Notes: generated from the sequence alone by a model not told the origin. A stretch of DNA of 35,803 nucleotides from Tieghemiomyces parasiticus (GCA_027575765.1 JANBPT010000439.1:1-35803); one strand, 5' to 3'; positions 19,339 to 32,972 are shown, counted from the first letter of the stretch. Made by a program: numbers and translations.

Positions 19339-22300
19339 TTAATCGGAATCTTCAATCGGATCGCCAGCGACTTCCAGCGATTCAAAGGCCTCGGGGGCTA
19401 CCTCGGTATCGGTAGTGGGTACTATCGGGTCAATGATATCGGCCAGAGCGTCGTCCTCGATATCAGCCCAGTCGTTCGCATCCGCGCACTGAGCACTACC
19501 CATGCCCCAAGGCTGAGCAGGCCGGATATGAGTGGCCTGGCCAATTGCGGCCCCACCAAGAGCTGCGAAAGCGGCAGAGTGCCGTGCCATTCCCGGGGGT
19601 ACCATGGCTGACAAACGTTCTAGGTCGGTGCGAAGCCCCCAACCCCACCGCTGGGTGGATCGGTTTTCTCCGCCATTGGCCGCCAAGATCACCTGCCAGT
19701 ATGGGTAGAGTTCGAGGCAGGCACGTTCAGAGGCCAGCGTGAGGGACAGAGGGGCGGTAAACGTCGGCCCTAATGTATCGGAAGGCCCGGGTATACCTGG
19801 CGCCCAGTTATTGACACACGAACTGCCGCCGCCGAGACTACCGGGGTTGACACTGCCGGGGACCGAAAAGAAGCCCCGCGCTCGGATCGTTCGGGCCACC
19901 TCATAGTTCTCGCGTTCGCGCTTGCATACCGCCCAGAACCGCGGCTTGGTCATTTGGAAGAGACCCGGCCGACCACCTGAACCAGTACTATTACTCCGGC
20001 TATAGGCGTACGTAGGGGTTGGGTGGAGGGATTCAGTGAGACCACGGACGGCCGTCAGGGTACTGTACTGCCCGGCCAAGGCCTGGTGCTGCCAACCGCC
20101 GCGGCCTGCGATGATGTCGGCGTCGCTGATACGCTCGCTGGCGCGGACGACCTCGTCCAGATCGCGCGTGAAATGAAGGTAGTTTTGGTGCAAAAACAGG
20201 GTGAACATGTCAAAATCGACCGGGAGCTGGGTAAGCAAATCCTCGGCGGAGGTCTCTGGCGGTGGCGTTAGCGGTAAGCTGCTAGATGAAACTGATAATG
20301 GAAAACCGAGGTCGCCGCTTGCTGGGGTGGTCCGGCTGCTGGCCTTTGTGTCGGCCGGCCGGCGCTTGTTATACAGCACCTTTCCCACCGCGTGGAATAG
20401 GTCAAGACTGGCGCTGCGTGTACCACCGGGGAGTGCCCGGCCGCCAGGGGCCGGGGTGGAGGGTAAGGAATGAGTCAGGACCGCCGGAGCCAGGGCCGGA
20501 CGAGTGGCTATCATCTGCAGGGTATTGAGGGCGTGGCGAATGTCGCCATGGCACTCTTGAACGACTGCGGTCAGGAGCTCGGGATCCAGTGGGCTGTGAT
20601 ACCGGCGCCTCGTCGTAGTCGTCGCCGCTGATTTTCTCCGGCCAGGTTTAGTGCTACTATTAGCGTCCGAGGTCGGTGCGACCTGTTCCCAAGCACGCTT
20701 GAGGGCCTTGGTCAGTAGGGTGGGAGCGATCGGATTGAATCCTATCCGGGTTACCCAGGGTGATTCGAGCACGTCGAGGGGCACGATTCGACGGTAATTA
20801 CTGAGGTCATCACTGAGATGTGCCCGGCCGCGGTAGCTGCCCCCGTCACCGCCATGCTCCTCAGCCACGCTATAGGTGGCGAAGCTGTCGCTGAGGATGA
20901 GCACAAGAGGGTAGGCCCGGAAGGCCGGGTTCAGGGCGTAGTTGCGTAGGATCATGTCGAAGGCCCGTCGCATGTGCACCTGGTTGAGGTTAGGTACGTC
21001 TTCGATAAGTATTAGCTGCGGGTCGCTATCGGTCAGATTTTGGGTGGTATCGGTGGCGGTGGACCCCTCTGGCTTGCCACCATCATCACCGCTACTCAGG
21101 ACCAGGGGTGTGTACCGGTCCACCCGTTGGATAAACTGTTCAAACTGGTTTACTAGGGACTTGGGAAACTCGCCACGGTAAATTGGCGGGGCTTCAGGCT
21201 CGGTAGGCGAAGTGGTATCGGGTTCTGCCAGGTAGATGGGGTTGGTCCATTCGGTTAGTGCGAAGCCGAGGTGGCGGGCCAAGACGCGCAGAGTAGCCGT
21301 CTTGCCCACACCGGGTGGCCCAGTCAGAACCAGTACCCGTCGGGACCAGGCCCGCTGGTTTAAACGACCCGCCGTGATCTCAGACCGGGCAGCGGCAAGC
21401 CATTGCTCTACCTCGCCAAGCTTACGCTTGTGGACCGCGAGGTCCGCCACGGTGGCCGGAGTGCACCGGTCGACCCAGAGTCTAGCGTCCTCCTCCTGAT
21501 CGGAGGGCCGTTGCAATGTCAGAGGTGTGGGCAGGGTAAATGACCAGGACCGGTGTTCAGATTTCAACTTGCTGACCCCGCCGGCCGATTTGGCTTCGGT
21601 CTTCGTAGCACTGAACGCGCCCCGAGTGACCGATGCGGGTGGGGCTGATCGCGCCGGCACTAACGGTCGGGGCGACGGGGGCCTGCCTGCCGGTGTCCCT
21701 GCGCCGAGTTTGAACCGCCGGCCGGTAATGCCCGAAAGTCCGGCGGGAGCCCCGTCGCTTCCCCGGGTGGTGGTTGATGCCGGCTGGCTGCTCGGTTGCG
21801 ATAGTAAGTCGGGTTCAGTGGCCAATTGCGCTGTAGCCGTTTCGCCAGTGGGGACATCGTGGTCACTAGCACTGGTCCCATCGTGTGAATCGACCTTGAT
21901 AGCCGCCGGGCGCCGGTGCTTCTTCCTACGTAGTGGAGCCGACGTCGTTCGAGTAGTGTGTGGCCGGGATTGAGGTGCGGTACGTACGGTGGGTGCGACC
22001 AGATTACAGTCTTCGTCGCTACTGTCCACGATTTCGTAGGCGGCGCCCTTGGGAAGCGTAGGTGGCCACGGTTGGGACTGCCGTTTGCGCTTACTCGCGG
22101 ACCTCGGCGAGCTGCCAGGCAACGGCAATACGTCTGGCACATGCGGCGGAGGTGAAACGGACCGGGGCAGCGTGGGAGGTCGCTCCGGTGCCGCAGCAGG
22201 CGGTGTGGCCTCTGACGACAGTTGAGAGGCAGCTGGTTCCGTGGCGACCGTGGACTGGGAAGAGGCAGGCGTGTTAGCTTCTTTGGTCAGATCGTCGACG

Positions 22301-22341
22301 GTAACTGTGGGGGGGCGAAGTCGCCGGCGACGGAGCTGCAT
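19339..22341 (-). CDS. RAD17: DNA-damage checkpoint clamp loader RAD17 (Rad24 in yeast)
   Basis: Large subunit of the Rad17-RFC complex, which loads the 9-1-1 clamp at damaged DNA in the nucleus. A single exon of 1000 residues. After a disordered N-terminus (1-285, with a short acidic DSSDEDCN patch) comes the family's entry motif LWVDRCTPATVADLAVHKRK. The Walker A loop is GPPGVGKT (341-348) and Walker B is LILIEDVPN (E447, D448). Further family blocks follow in order: PLVLILSDS, FNPIAPTLLTKALKR, GDIRHALNTLQM, LDLFHAVGKVLYNKR, then LHQNYLHFTRDLDEVVRASE and RISDADII. The start at 22341 is the first ATG; the first residues (MQLRRRRLRPP) are basic and may be a nuclear targeting signal. Human RAD17 is about 680 residues; the excess is low-complexity sequence before the AAA domain, between the lid blocks and in the C-terminus, which ends acidic. 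Divergent from BET5 with 629 nt between start codons. Confidence 0.94.
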   Translation of the reverse strand: MQLRRRRLRPPTVTVDDLTKEANTPASSQSTVATEPAASQLSSEATPPAAAPERPPTLPRSVSPPPHVPDVLPLPGSSPRSASKRKRQSQPWPPTLPKGAAYEIVDSSDEDCNLVAPTVRTAPQSRPHTTRTTSAPLRRKKHRRPAAIKVDSHDGTSASDHDVPTGETATAQLATEPDLLSQPSSQPASTTTRGSDGAPAGLSGITGRRFKLGAGTPAGRPPSPRPLVPARSAPPASVTRGAFSATKTEAKSAGGVSKLKSEHRSWSFTLPTPLTLQRPSDQEEDARLWVDRCTPATVADLAVHKRKLGEVEQWLAAARSEITAGRLNQRAWSRRVLVLTGPPGVGKTATLRVLARHLGFALTEWTNPIYLAEPDTTSPTEPEAPPIYRGEFPKSLVNQFEQFIQRVDRYTPLVLSSGDDGGKPEGSTATDTTQNLTDSDPQLILIEDVPNLNQVHMRRAFDMILRNYALNPAFRAYPLVLILSDSFATYSVAEEHGGDGGSYRGRAHLSDDLSNYRRIVPLDVLESPWVTRIGFNPIAPTLLTKALKRAWEQVAPTSDANSSTKPGRRKSAATTTTRRRYHSPLDPELLTAVVQECHGDIRHALNTLQMIATRPALAPAVLTHSLPSTPAPGGRALPGGTRSASLDLFHAVGKVLYNKRRPADTKASSRTTPASGDLGFPLSVSSSSLPLTPPPETSAEDLLTQLPVDFDMFTLFLHQNYLHFTRDLDEVVRASERISDADIIAGRGGWQHQALAGQYSTLTAVRGLTESLHPTPTYAYSRSNSTGSGGRPGLFQMTKPRFWAVCKRERENYEVARTIRARGFFSVPGSVNPGSLGGGSSCVNNWAPGIPGPSDTLGPTFTAPLSLTLASERACLELYPYWQVILAANGGENRSTQRWGWGLRTDLERLSAMVPPGMARHSAAFAALGGAAIGQATHIRPAQPWGMGSAQCADANDWADIEDDALADIIDPIVPTTDTEVAPEAFESLEVAGDPIEDSD

Positions 22342-22970
22342 GCCTCACGGGTGGGTCGAAGGTTAGGGTTACACCTGCCGTGATCGTCTAGACAAGTTCG
22401 AAACTAGAATGGGGGGCTGAGCGTGTGGAGAAACGGGTGCTGGAGGCTAATGTGTGTAAGAGGTCGTGGCTATCGTAGTCAAAATGTGGCATGGGCCGTC
22501 CTAGTGAAATTCTGCTCCCGGCGGAAACGAAAGCAAGTCGGGTGGCAACAGCGTGGTTATGGGCGACAGGTCTCCTTCACGAGTTATCGGTGCGTGTGGG
22601 CCGGGATAGGGACGTGGGCCACGATGGGCTAGGTGGCCGAAGACCCTGAAGGCAGTAACGAAAAAACAGTCGGCCTGCAGTCCAACTCCGAAACGGTAGC
22701 TAGCAGGGAGCTGTAAGTTTCCCCTAGAGGCTGTATGAGAACCGACATCCAGTAGACAGCCCTCCGCACCACCTGCCCAAGTGCTCCCCCAGGTCACGCC
22801 TACGTCTGCACTATCTGTGGCCCGGCCTTGTGGAAAGGAGGAAAAGTGAAGGCCGGCGCCTACCCTCCGCTGGCCTCCGTCACATCTTCATCGACCTGAG
22901 AGACATCGTTGGAGCGCTGCCTAATCTTTTGCTCTCGCTTGCATTCATTCCTCCATCCTCTAGCTGCGAT
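22342..22970. promoter_or_regulatory. Shared promoter region of divergent RAD17 and BET5
   Basis: 629 nt between the two start codons. No TATA box or MCB-type ACGCGT element is obvious. The last about 90 bases before the BET5 start are pyrimidine-rich and contain a frame open to the BET5 start (in-frame ATG at 22830) that I treat as leader. Confidence 0.5.
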
Positions 22971-23606
22971 ATGATTTATAGCCTCTACATCTTTGACCGG
23001 CACTGCCAGTGCATCTTCTACACCGAATGGAACCGCATTCGCCCCGGGGCCGGTCGCGGGGGTGCCGATACATCCAACACCTCGCAGTCGACTGCCGCCA
23101 CCGCCTCACTAGCCGAGACCAACGTCCCGTACGTCTGGCCCACACTTAGCCACGGCACCGCGACCGGCATCGACCCGGCCACGGGCCTCCCCCACCGTGT
23201 TTCCGCCGCGGCCCCTCCTGCCGCTCCGGTCGATAGCCGCGACGCGGCCCTGAGTGACGAGTCCAAGCTTGTCTATGGCGTCGTAATCTCCCTCAAGAAC
23301 ATGGTATCTAAGCTTAGCGCGACTCAGGGTGGCAACTCAGACGGGTTCCTAAGCTATCGCACCAACACGTACCGGCTTCATTACTTTGAGACGGCCAGCG
23401 GGCTCAAGTTGGTCATGATGTCCGACCCCCTAGCGGCCTCCCTCCGCGACGTGCTCAAGCAGATTTACGTCCACATCTTCGTCGAATACGTCGTCAAAAA
23501 CGCCCTCTTGCCTTACGACCCGAAACTCTCCCTGCCCATCTCCAACGACTACTTCCGGGCCGTCCTCAATAACTACGTGCGGGGTCTCTCCTGCTACCAA
23601 TCGTGA
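22971..23606 (+). CDS. BET5: TRAPP complex subunit BET5/TRAPPC1
   Basis: Core subunit of the TRAPP complexes, the Rab1/Ypt1 exchange factor that tethers vesicles at the Golgi. Unspliced, 211 residues. The longin-like fold is clear: IYSLYIFDRHCQCIFYTEWNR at the start (yeast BET5 has IYSFWIFDRHCNCIFDREW), then KLVYGVVISLKNMVSKLS, DGFLSYRTNTYRLHYFETASG, LKLVMMSDP and the C-terminal helices IYVHIFVEYVVKNALLPYD and YFRAVLNNYVRGL. I start at 22971, the Met equivalent to the family start. An in-frame ATG at 22830 would add 47 residues with no counterpart. Human TRAPPC1 is 145 residues and yeast BET5 159; this one carries an extra Ala/Thr/Pro-rich insert at about 23-95, exactly between the first hairpin and helix 1, a loop position. 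ATTAAA lies about 40 nt after the stop. Confidence 0.94.
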   Translation: MIYSLYIFDRHCQCIFYTEWNRIRPGAGRGGADTSNTSQSTAATASLAETNVPYVWPTLSHGTATGIDPATGLPHRVSAAAPPAAPVDSRDAALSDESKLVYGVVISLKNMVSKLSATQGGNSDGFLSYRTNTYRLHYFETASGLKLVMMSDPLAASLRDVLKQIYVHIFVEYVVKNALLPYDPKLSLPISNDYFRAVLNNYVRGLSCYQS

Positions 23607-24613
23607 AAACCTCAGGGGCCTAGGAAGCCTTTCCATTATGTATCATTAAAGATAATCTTCGTCCGTGACAATCAAGAGTCGTCAAATTTTCCCCGATTGG
23701 GACCCAGACTACCTAACTGATGGCTTGCGTACCATGGCAGTGGCGTGGTTACAGACCAAACGTGGCATGGTATGAGTGCTTGAGGCCAAGACTCTTGCAT
23801 CCAACGATATAATCGCATTGTGGGACCCGCCCATGCACTACACTCCAAGTGGGATTTCCAAGCGCTGGTCTACTGCCTAGAATACGGGCCTACCCTAATC
23901 CTTTGTAGCGATAAGCCTTTAATATTCAAGGAAGCCAAGCGACGGCTTTCCCGTAGCCACTTGCCTATCGAAAGTAAATACGCGCAGCCCGTCCATTTAC
24001 CGCTGCAGCCTAGTCAAAAAGTTTGCTGCAGTTACCTCCATACACTAACGGTTCCGCAACCGTCATGGCCGTTAACCGCTGATGCCCTTAGAATCGTCGC
24101 GCTCGCCTCGCTATTTCCCACTCCCCTGACGAACCAAACTGCCAAGGCAAAGCATCAAACGAGAATGGGAGCAAAGCATGGTGTGCTGACAGCGTGGAGG
24201 CAGAAGAGGCCCCGACCCGCCACTGTTGGCGGTTTCCACCCCACAAACCACCATCGTCCTCGGCGCATTCGTTGCACTGGCTTGGGCATTTCCCATCTGA
24301 GCTCCCTGGCCCTTCTCGTTCCCCCAGCGGCTCAGGTTGTTCCAGGCCCTGCGGTGTTTTCTGGCAATTTGCTCGCGGCTGTGCACCCCTTCCCCTTCGG
24401 AATCTTCTACTTCTGACCACTGCAATTTCCTCCCTGCCGGAGTAGGTCTCTCGTCCAGCTTTTGTACCTTCGTCACCGTCCTAGAGCCTTTACCTCCACA
24501 CGCCCATCGATTGTTTTCGCCATTTAAGTGTGCACCATACCCTCCCACTGACCCCCACCCGGTTACGTTTGACGTAGTCCCTCAATTCCGGCACATCCGC
24601 CCTTCCCTGCACG
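23607..24613. other. Intergenic region between BET5 and EAF
   Basis: About 1 kb. Three overlapping frames are open between 24100 and 24420 (one plus-strand frame of 198 codons from 23820; minus-strand frames of 110 codons from 24420 and 145 codons from 24548). None has a recognisable domain or splice support. The last 150 bases are pyrimidine-rich, likely the EAF leader. I annotate no gene here. Confidence 0.5.
23645..23650 (+). terminator. Polyadenylation signal, BET5
   Basis: ATTAAA, the common variant hexamer, 39 nt after the BET5 stop. Confidence 0.4.
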
Positions 24614-26780
24614 ATGGCCCACGCCCGGTCCGCAGCCCCGGACCTCGACAGCGATGAGGCCTACCCTGTGCACTTCGGGGATACCTTTAGGGTACCCGAG
24701 GATGGGGAGGACACACTGGCCGACGTGCCCTCCTTCCACGCCCTACGCTGTAAGTACCCAGGCCTGGCTAACCACAAACCCTGCTACTCGTGAAGTTCCT
24801 GTCATTACCGAGTCGACTCCACCTAACCACGAACCCTATCCGCTCCCCTCTCCTCATTACCCGTGGCGAAAAGATAACTTCATGCCTGACTCACACGCCC
24901 TGTCCGACCCCGGCGAGCTGGTGCTCAACCGGCGTGGCCAGTATAACGCGACCTTCACTGCGCCCGAGGTAAGCCCGGACAGCGCGAGACAAGCTCTAAC
25001 CCCACATAGTGTAGCATGCTAACCTACGGCGGGCGCGCACTTTAACTTGGTGGTTGAGTAATCTGCAGGTTGGCGTGCTAACGACTTCCTAATACGCCTT
25101 TCGTAACCCATGCCACATCACCCCCTTGAAACAGACAAACGAGCCACACTTTTACGAGGCGAGTGAACACCTCGCGAAGGACATTGAGTGCCTCCTTGTG
25201 TTTGACGAAGTAACGCAGGTAAGCTAGACGGTGGGCCGTCACGTTGATCCGGATCCCACGCCGCTCTCTCTCGCTCCGACTCGGTCTAGGTTCTGAATTG
25301 ACTACCCCGAACGCCTCACTTGCGACTTGCACTCTAACCGACCCAAATGTCATGCCATCAGACCTTCACGATTGAGCAGCTGGACTCCGCCCTCAAGCTG
25401 ATGAAGGTACCCAAATTGACGGCGGAGCCTGCCACAGAACCCCTGACGGACCCGCGCTCGCAACTCACTAGCACCCCGGGCTTCACACCACCGGAGACCC
25501 ACGGAATCGTCGACGTCGCCCTGGCCACGCCCTCGCCCGAAGCAACGTCGGGCACCGAGGGCCGTCCGACCCCACCTAGCCTTGCCGCCATGTCGGTGCC
25601 CAGCCCTGCGGCCGTTCTGACTCCCGTGTCGGAACTGGTACTACCCAAGGCCACTCCGCCGGCCCGCCCCGCGGCCTCCCCGTTGGCCCTACCGGCCACC
25701 ACCACCAAATCATCGGTACCTTCACCACCACCTGTGCCGGCCAAGACCCCCCGCGCCGCCCCGAGACTTGCCAATCCCGCCACCCCTGTTGTGGGAGCTA
25801 TGGCGGTCACCCCGACCGTGACGGCCGCCGTGGTCACGCCACCCAGCCCGGCCCTGTCGTTAGCTCTCCCGCGCGCGACACCCAAACCCACCAAGATGAA
25901 CCGGCGACCCATCAGCACCGCCACGTCGTCACAGGCGCCGTGGGCCCTTCCGCAGCCGACCACCCCACAACAAGCCCTGGTCCCGGTCTCGACACCGGCG
26001 GCCAAGCCGAAACCCAAGGCCAGGGCCAAACCGAAACCCAAGCCCGCCTCTCCGAAACCTGTGGATGAAGCCGACTTAAATATCGAAGAACAGCTGGGCA
26101 AGGATTTGGACGATCTACTGAACGACGATCTGGATGAAATCCAGGGCGCCTCTGACGAAGAGTTCGAAGAGGTTGAAGTGGCAGCGGCGATAGCTATGCC
26201 GCCGAAGGCCCCGCCCGTGTACCAACCGCCGCCACAGCCAGTGATCCAAGCTCTACCGGCCGTCCCCACCCGTCCGCTCGCTCCGTCCCACGCCCGCCGG
26301 CGGGCCGGGTCATCCTCAGGGTCCTCGTCGGGCTCCGGCTCGAGTACGTCCAGCAGCGGTTCCTCCGATAGCGGTTCTTCTTCGAGCGGTTCCGACTCGG
26401 ACGATTCGCGGGGCCGCAACCAGCCCCCTCGACGCCAGGCACCCCAGTCCCAACACGCACCGCCCCGAGGGCCCCCGGCACCGTTATCTCAACCTCCGCC
26501 AATGCGTGCCGTGGAGCCTGAATCTGACCCATTCCTCAACCTGGACGCCGAACTGGACGCCACACTGGATTCGTCCGATGATGACGTCGCGACTCGGCCC
26601 GAGACCGCTCGCGGTGTAGGCGGGCCTCCCCTGGGGGGGCTCCCATCCACACCTGCAGACGGGGGTCCTTCGGCCAATGGGCCAATCTCCCTCTCGCAGT
26701 ACCTGGGGCTAGGAACCGGAATGGCCGCCCCGGGTCCTCGGCGGGACGAGGGTGATACCTCTTCGAGCGATGAGGGTTAG
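24614..26780 (+). CDS. EAF1: EAF-type RNA polymerase II elongation factor (ELL-associated factor)
   Basis: Partner of ELL that stimulates Pol II elongation in the nucleus; EAF proteins have a small beta-rich N-terminal domain that binds ELL and a disordered acidic/Ser-rich tail. Four exons: 24614-24749, 24874-24968, 25135-25218 and 25362-26780 (introns 124, 166 and 143 nt; donors GTAAGT, GTAAGC, GTAAGC), giving 577 residues. The joined N-terminal domain reads YPVHFGDTF, SFHALRYNFMPDS (family: SFHTIRYDFKPAS), GELVLNRRGQYNATF, LAKDIECLLVFDEVTQ and TFTIEQLDSALKLMKV (family: FVLEKLSSSIQVKKTR). The exon 1/2 junction creates the key Tyr of RYNF. The rest (from about 125) is Pro/Ala/Ser/Thr-rich with a Lys/Pro patch near 325, an acidic DDLLNDDLDEI stretch, a dense Ser/Gly/Asp run near 427-455 and an acidic tail, as in EAF transactivation regions. 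Exon 4 read alone would start at a Met inside the intron (25347), which I reject. Confidence 0.88.
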
Positions 26781-29883
<3,103 letters not shown>

Positions 29884-29972
29884 TCACATCACTCTCCTCT
29901 CTCCCAGCAGCCATTACTTCGGGGAACATCTTTGGCGACCCCCGCGTTGGTCTGGTCGAAAATTGAAAGCAA

Positions 29973-29978
29973 AATAAA
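29973..29978 (+). terminator. Polyadenylation signal, MetAP2
   Basis: AATAAA in an A-rich context, 90 nt after the MetAP2 stop. Confidence 0.55.
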
Positions 29979-31015
29979 ATTAGAAAAGAGCCCAGCCAAA
30001 TTCAATACAAGATACGGGAAACATTTTTTTTTCCGTTTTTCCGCGGTGGCTTAAAAGGTGCCAATCCGCCTGTCAGCTCCCCCCGATCACGCCGACGCCT
30101 CATTTAGCCATGTCCCACGCAAACTCCGTGATTGGCTCCCCGATTAGGTAAGCTCCAATTTACTTGTCGCCCTTCTCTACCTTGGCATACCGTCCCACTA
30201 CCCGATCTTCGTCCACAGCTGCAGCTGACAACCTTACGCCCTATTCCGAGACCATACAACACCAGGCACTGTTGTATGTACCCAGTCCATTCGAGCTTAT
30301 TTTGTGTGCGCCTGTATTGCCATTTATGAGCTGGAATGGCTCACGCAATTAAGTCAGGTCAGTGGCTCCCTAGCATTGAGTGGCATGTCTGTACACGTGT
30401 CGTTGGGATGCAAATACGCCACCTTCCCCAACCGTACCTGGCTACGTTAACTCACGTATGGAAGCGGTTTGATTCCGGGAGGGATGGGGTTTGTTTGGCG
30501 GATCAATCCAGTGGGAATCGGCACAGAGACAATAATGGCGGATCTCCGTCAGGCTGAGTCGAGTATTAGTCTGCTAAGCTTCCTTTTGGGACCCCCCAAG
30601 GGGAGAGGGCTACAGAATCGCACTAGAGTTCAGGAAATAACATAACCAGCGTCACTTTTGGGATGGCCGTGTTCGAATTGCAATGATTAAACCACTGTGA
30701 GGCAAACCTGGGATTGATGTCTACTCACCGTACACCCCTCTTTTGAATTGAGGTAGAGCGCTCGGGTTTAGGAACCGAAATGGACATCTGACATGAGTTA
30801 CACAGCTTTCCTTACGGATAGCCGTATCCGACGCCGCAGAAAATGATCGACCGGATAAGCACCACGGAGAATAGCAGGAAGCAGTTGTGCAAAGACGGCT
30901 CGCTGAGTCGGCTATTGCTTCGACTATGGCACATTTTCCTCATTACCTAATGTCAGCCGATGATAAATTGGCGGCTGCCGGATTTGGTCAGATTTAGGGA
31001 CGGCGCGTGACTTCC

Positions 31016-31658
31016 GGCGGAGACTCCGCCTTTCAAGGCGGGAGGGGAGCCAGAAGCCATTCGGCTCTGACTTGCCAAACTCTAAGGTATTATAGTTCTA
31101 TCGTTTCGCAGGGTCTGGAAGACCCCCCGCTGTCAACCTAGAGAGGCATGGTGACAGGTACTCTGTCGCTGGATGGGTGAACTTTGCTTCCAGCCGTAAT
31201 TTTTTAGCTGACGATCGTGGAGTGCGATGTAACCTTTTTTTTTTCTCGCACCCAGCCCTCCCCCTTTTTAACCCAACATTATTTAATATCGCACGCCCAT
31301 GTCCCCATTACTGCTGCGCGGGTGGCATTAAATTTTTATTAATCACCCTTCCTTATGTAGGTATTAGCTAGGGGATATCGTGAGTCGGTCCTTTCGGAGC
31401 ACTTCGGTGGAGCCGAAAGTTGAGGCGTTGACTGTCATCGGTGAGACTAGGAGGTCTAGGGGCACAGAGGCACCCCTCTACTTTTCATATACGTGGGAGC
31501 CGGTGGCAAGGTGCACTGATGCCTGATTAGGCAGCCGACAATATCCACCGGCTGCCAGTACCCTCCGTGAAACCCTGGTGGAACGGGACTTCGCTGACCT
31601 CCTGATCCCATTGCCCCCCCCCGAGTCTGGGTCCGGTCGTCAGGGGCAATGGTGGATC
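31016..31658. other. Hairpin-rich field, possible structured RNA or cruciform region
   Basis: Perfect inverted repeats in order: GGCGGAG/CTCCGCC (31016-31030, 1-base centre); GAGCC/GGCTC (31047-31067); GGGTCT/AGACCC with a 3-base loop (31111-31125); GTGACAG/CTGTCGC with a 5-base loop and one G-T pair (31151-31169); CTTTCGG/CCGAAAG enclosing CAC-TTCG-GTG (31391-31419); AGGGG/CCCCT (31458-31477); AGCCGGTGG/CCACCGGCT enclosing TGCCT-GATT-AGGCA (31498-31553); and CCATTGCCCC/GGGGCAATGG (31608-31652), extended by GATC/GGATC. All seen directly. Function unknown; it could be one or more non-coding RNAs. Confidence 0.5.
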
Positions 31659-32972
31659 CCTTCGATTCAGTTCGACCTGGTCCGGAGTGGGTAAGGCAGG
31701 ACAGCTCATTTTCTACATCCTTGTTTAGCTAACTGCATACCATAGCAGTCACGCCGTTCGTAGCCAGGGATTTTCAGGAGAATGGGAGGAAAAAAACACA
31801 GTGAAGGATGCACGGACACTAATTTTATGGTCAGCTAAGGGACGTGGATGATCTCTCCCGTCTCTCTCAGTTGATTACCGGTACTGTACTCTTATAGAAA
31901 CAAAGCGACGGCTGAAGTAGACCTAGTCATGCCTTGTGGGTAGGTTGTTTTCCATGATCAAATGGCCACGGACGGCGATATGCTCGCCTTGCTAGCCGAA
32001 CAGGACAGAAGCAATGGAATGAAACGCAGGACAGCGCGGTAGTCTCTTCTTTTATCAACACGGAGACTTGGCCAGATGTGTGAAGCCTATTACACTAGGT
32101 TATGCATAAGGTAGGGGCCAGGATCGAGTGGAGGGGAGGATAATTAATCGCATGAGGGTAGGGGGGGGGGGACACACGGTCAGGACTCAGGCGGTACCTT
32201 GCAGCCGAAGGTTAAGTGATGGGGGGAACGCACGGTGCCACGTCGACCGCTATGGTGGCGTCGATGACCCCCACGGTGCGGGTGAAATAGTAAAGAATCA
32301 CCCTTAGATGGCCCGGACTGGATACAGTTTGGTTCGATGGTGAGGTTTAGCCGCACACTTGGGATCTGTCGAGTAGGTGTCGGTACAACTACCTCCAGCC
32401 ATTCCCGATCTGGCCAGGACCGATACCCGGCGGCGCGTGATCCCCTTAAAACCCTCCAGAGCCATAGGTAGGCCCGCTTTACATGGGGCGACCTTCGAGG
32501 ACGGTGAGCACGTCTAAAGAGGGTACTTCCGTTTGGAGGTGTGACAGTAAGTTAAGTGGCGACCTTACACTGGGGCTCAGGTCGCGCGGCGGCGCAGGGA
32601 AAGGGAAGGAGTACCCGAAGCACCCTCACACCTTTGTCTCATTGACCAAGATAGGAAACTGGCAGACTAGCTATGTTTTCAACCACGGGGCTGCTTTGGG
32701 TGTGTAGTATAATTCGCTTCCACGCACCGTACGGGGGTAGGAAGTGAGAGAACGCGGGGTCAGGGTTTCCCCATATTCCCTATTAGTATTTTCTTTTACC
32801 CGTAGTTTGCATCACATCGAATCGGCAACTGGCACGGGACGTGGTGGCTATTTCCCGCGCCGCACCAGAGTCACCTTCTACTACCTGTTCCTCGTGAGTC
32901 TCGCTGGCCTGCCGCCTCCACCCGTTGGACCGCTTCCTTGCCCATTGTGTCTTGGGGCAGAGATCGGGGGGG

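Larger units (their letters stand above)
29884..32972. other. Gene-free stretch, 3.1 kb
   Basis: No open frame here is convincing on either strand (longest about 75 codons) and I find no pair of tRNA A and B boxes, no snRNA hallmark and no transposon gene. It includes a dense set of perfect hairpins (annotated separately), a T10 run at about 31230-31239 and a G11 run at about 32161-32171. Confidence 0.55.

Noticed and set aside
23820..24416. 198-codon plus-strand frame upstream of EAF
   Set aside because: No domain, no promoter or splice support, and overlapping open frames on the other strand; consistent with chance.
24111..24548. 145-codon minus-strand frame with an acidic WSEVEDSEGEG stretch
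   Set aside because: It looks somewhat protein-like, but I cannot tie it to a family or splice it to anything; left as unsupported.
25358..26419. 353-codon frame on the minus strand
   Set aside because: Antisense to EAF exon 4; a shadow of its GC-rich, low-complexity codons, with no domain.
31676..31690. CAGTTCGACCTGG as a Pol III B box of a tRNA
   Set aside because: The flanking bases do not form a T-arm and no matching A box or acceptor stem is present.
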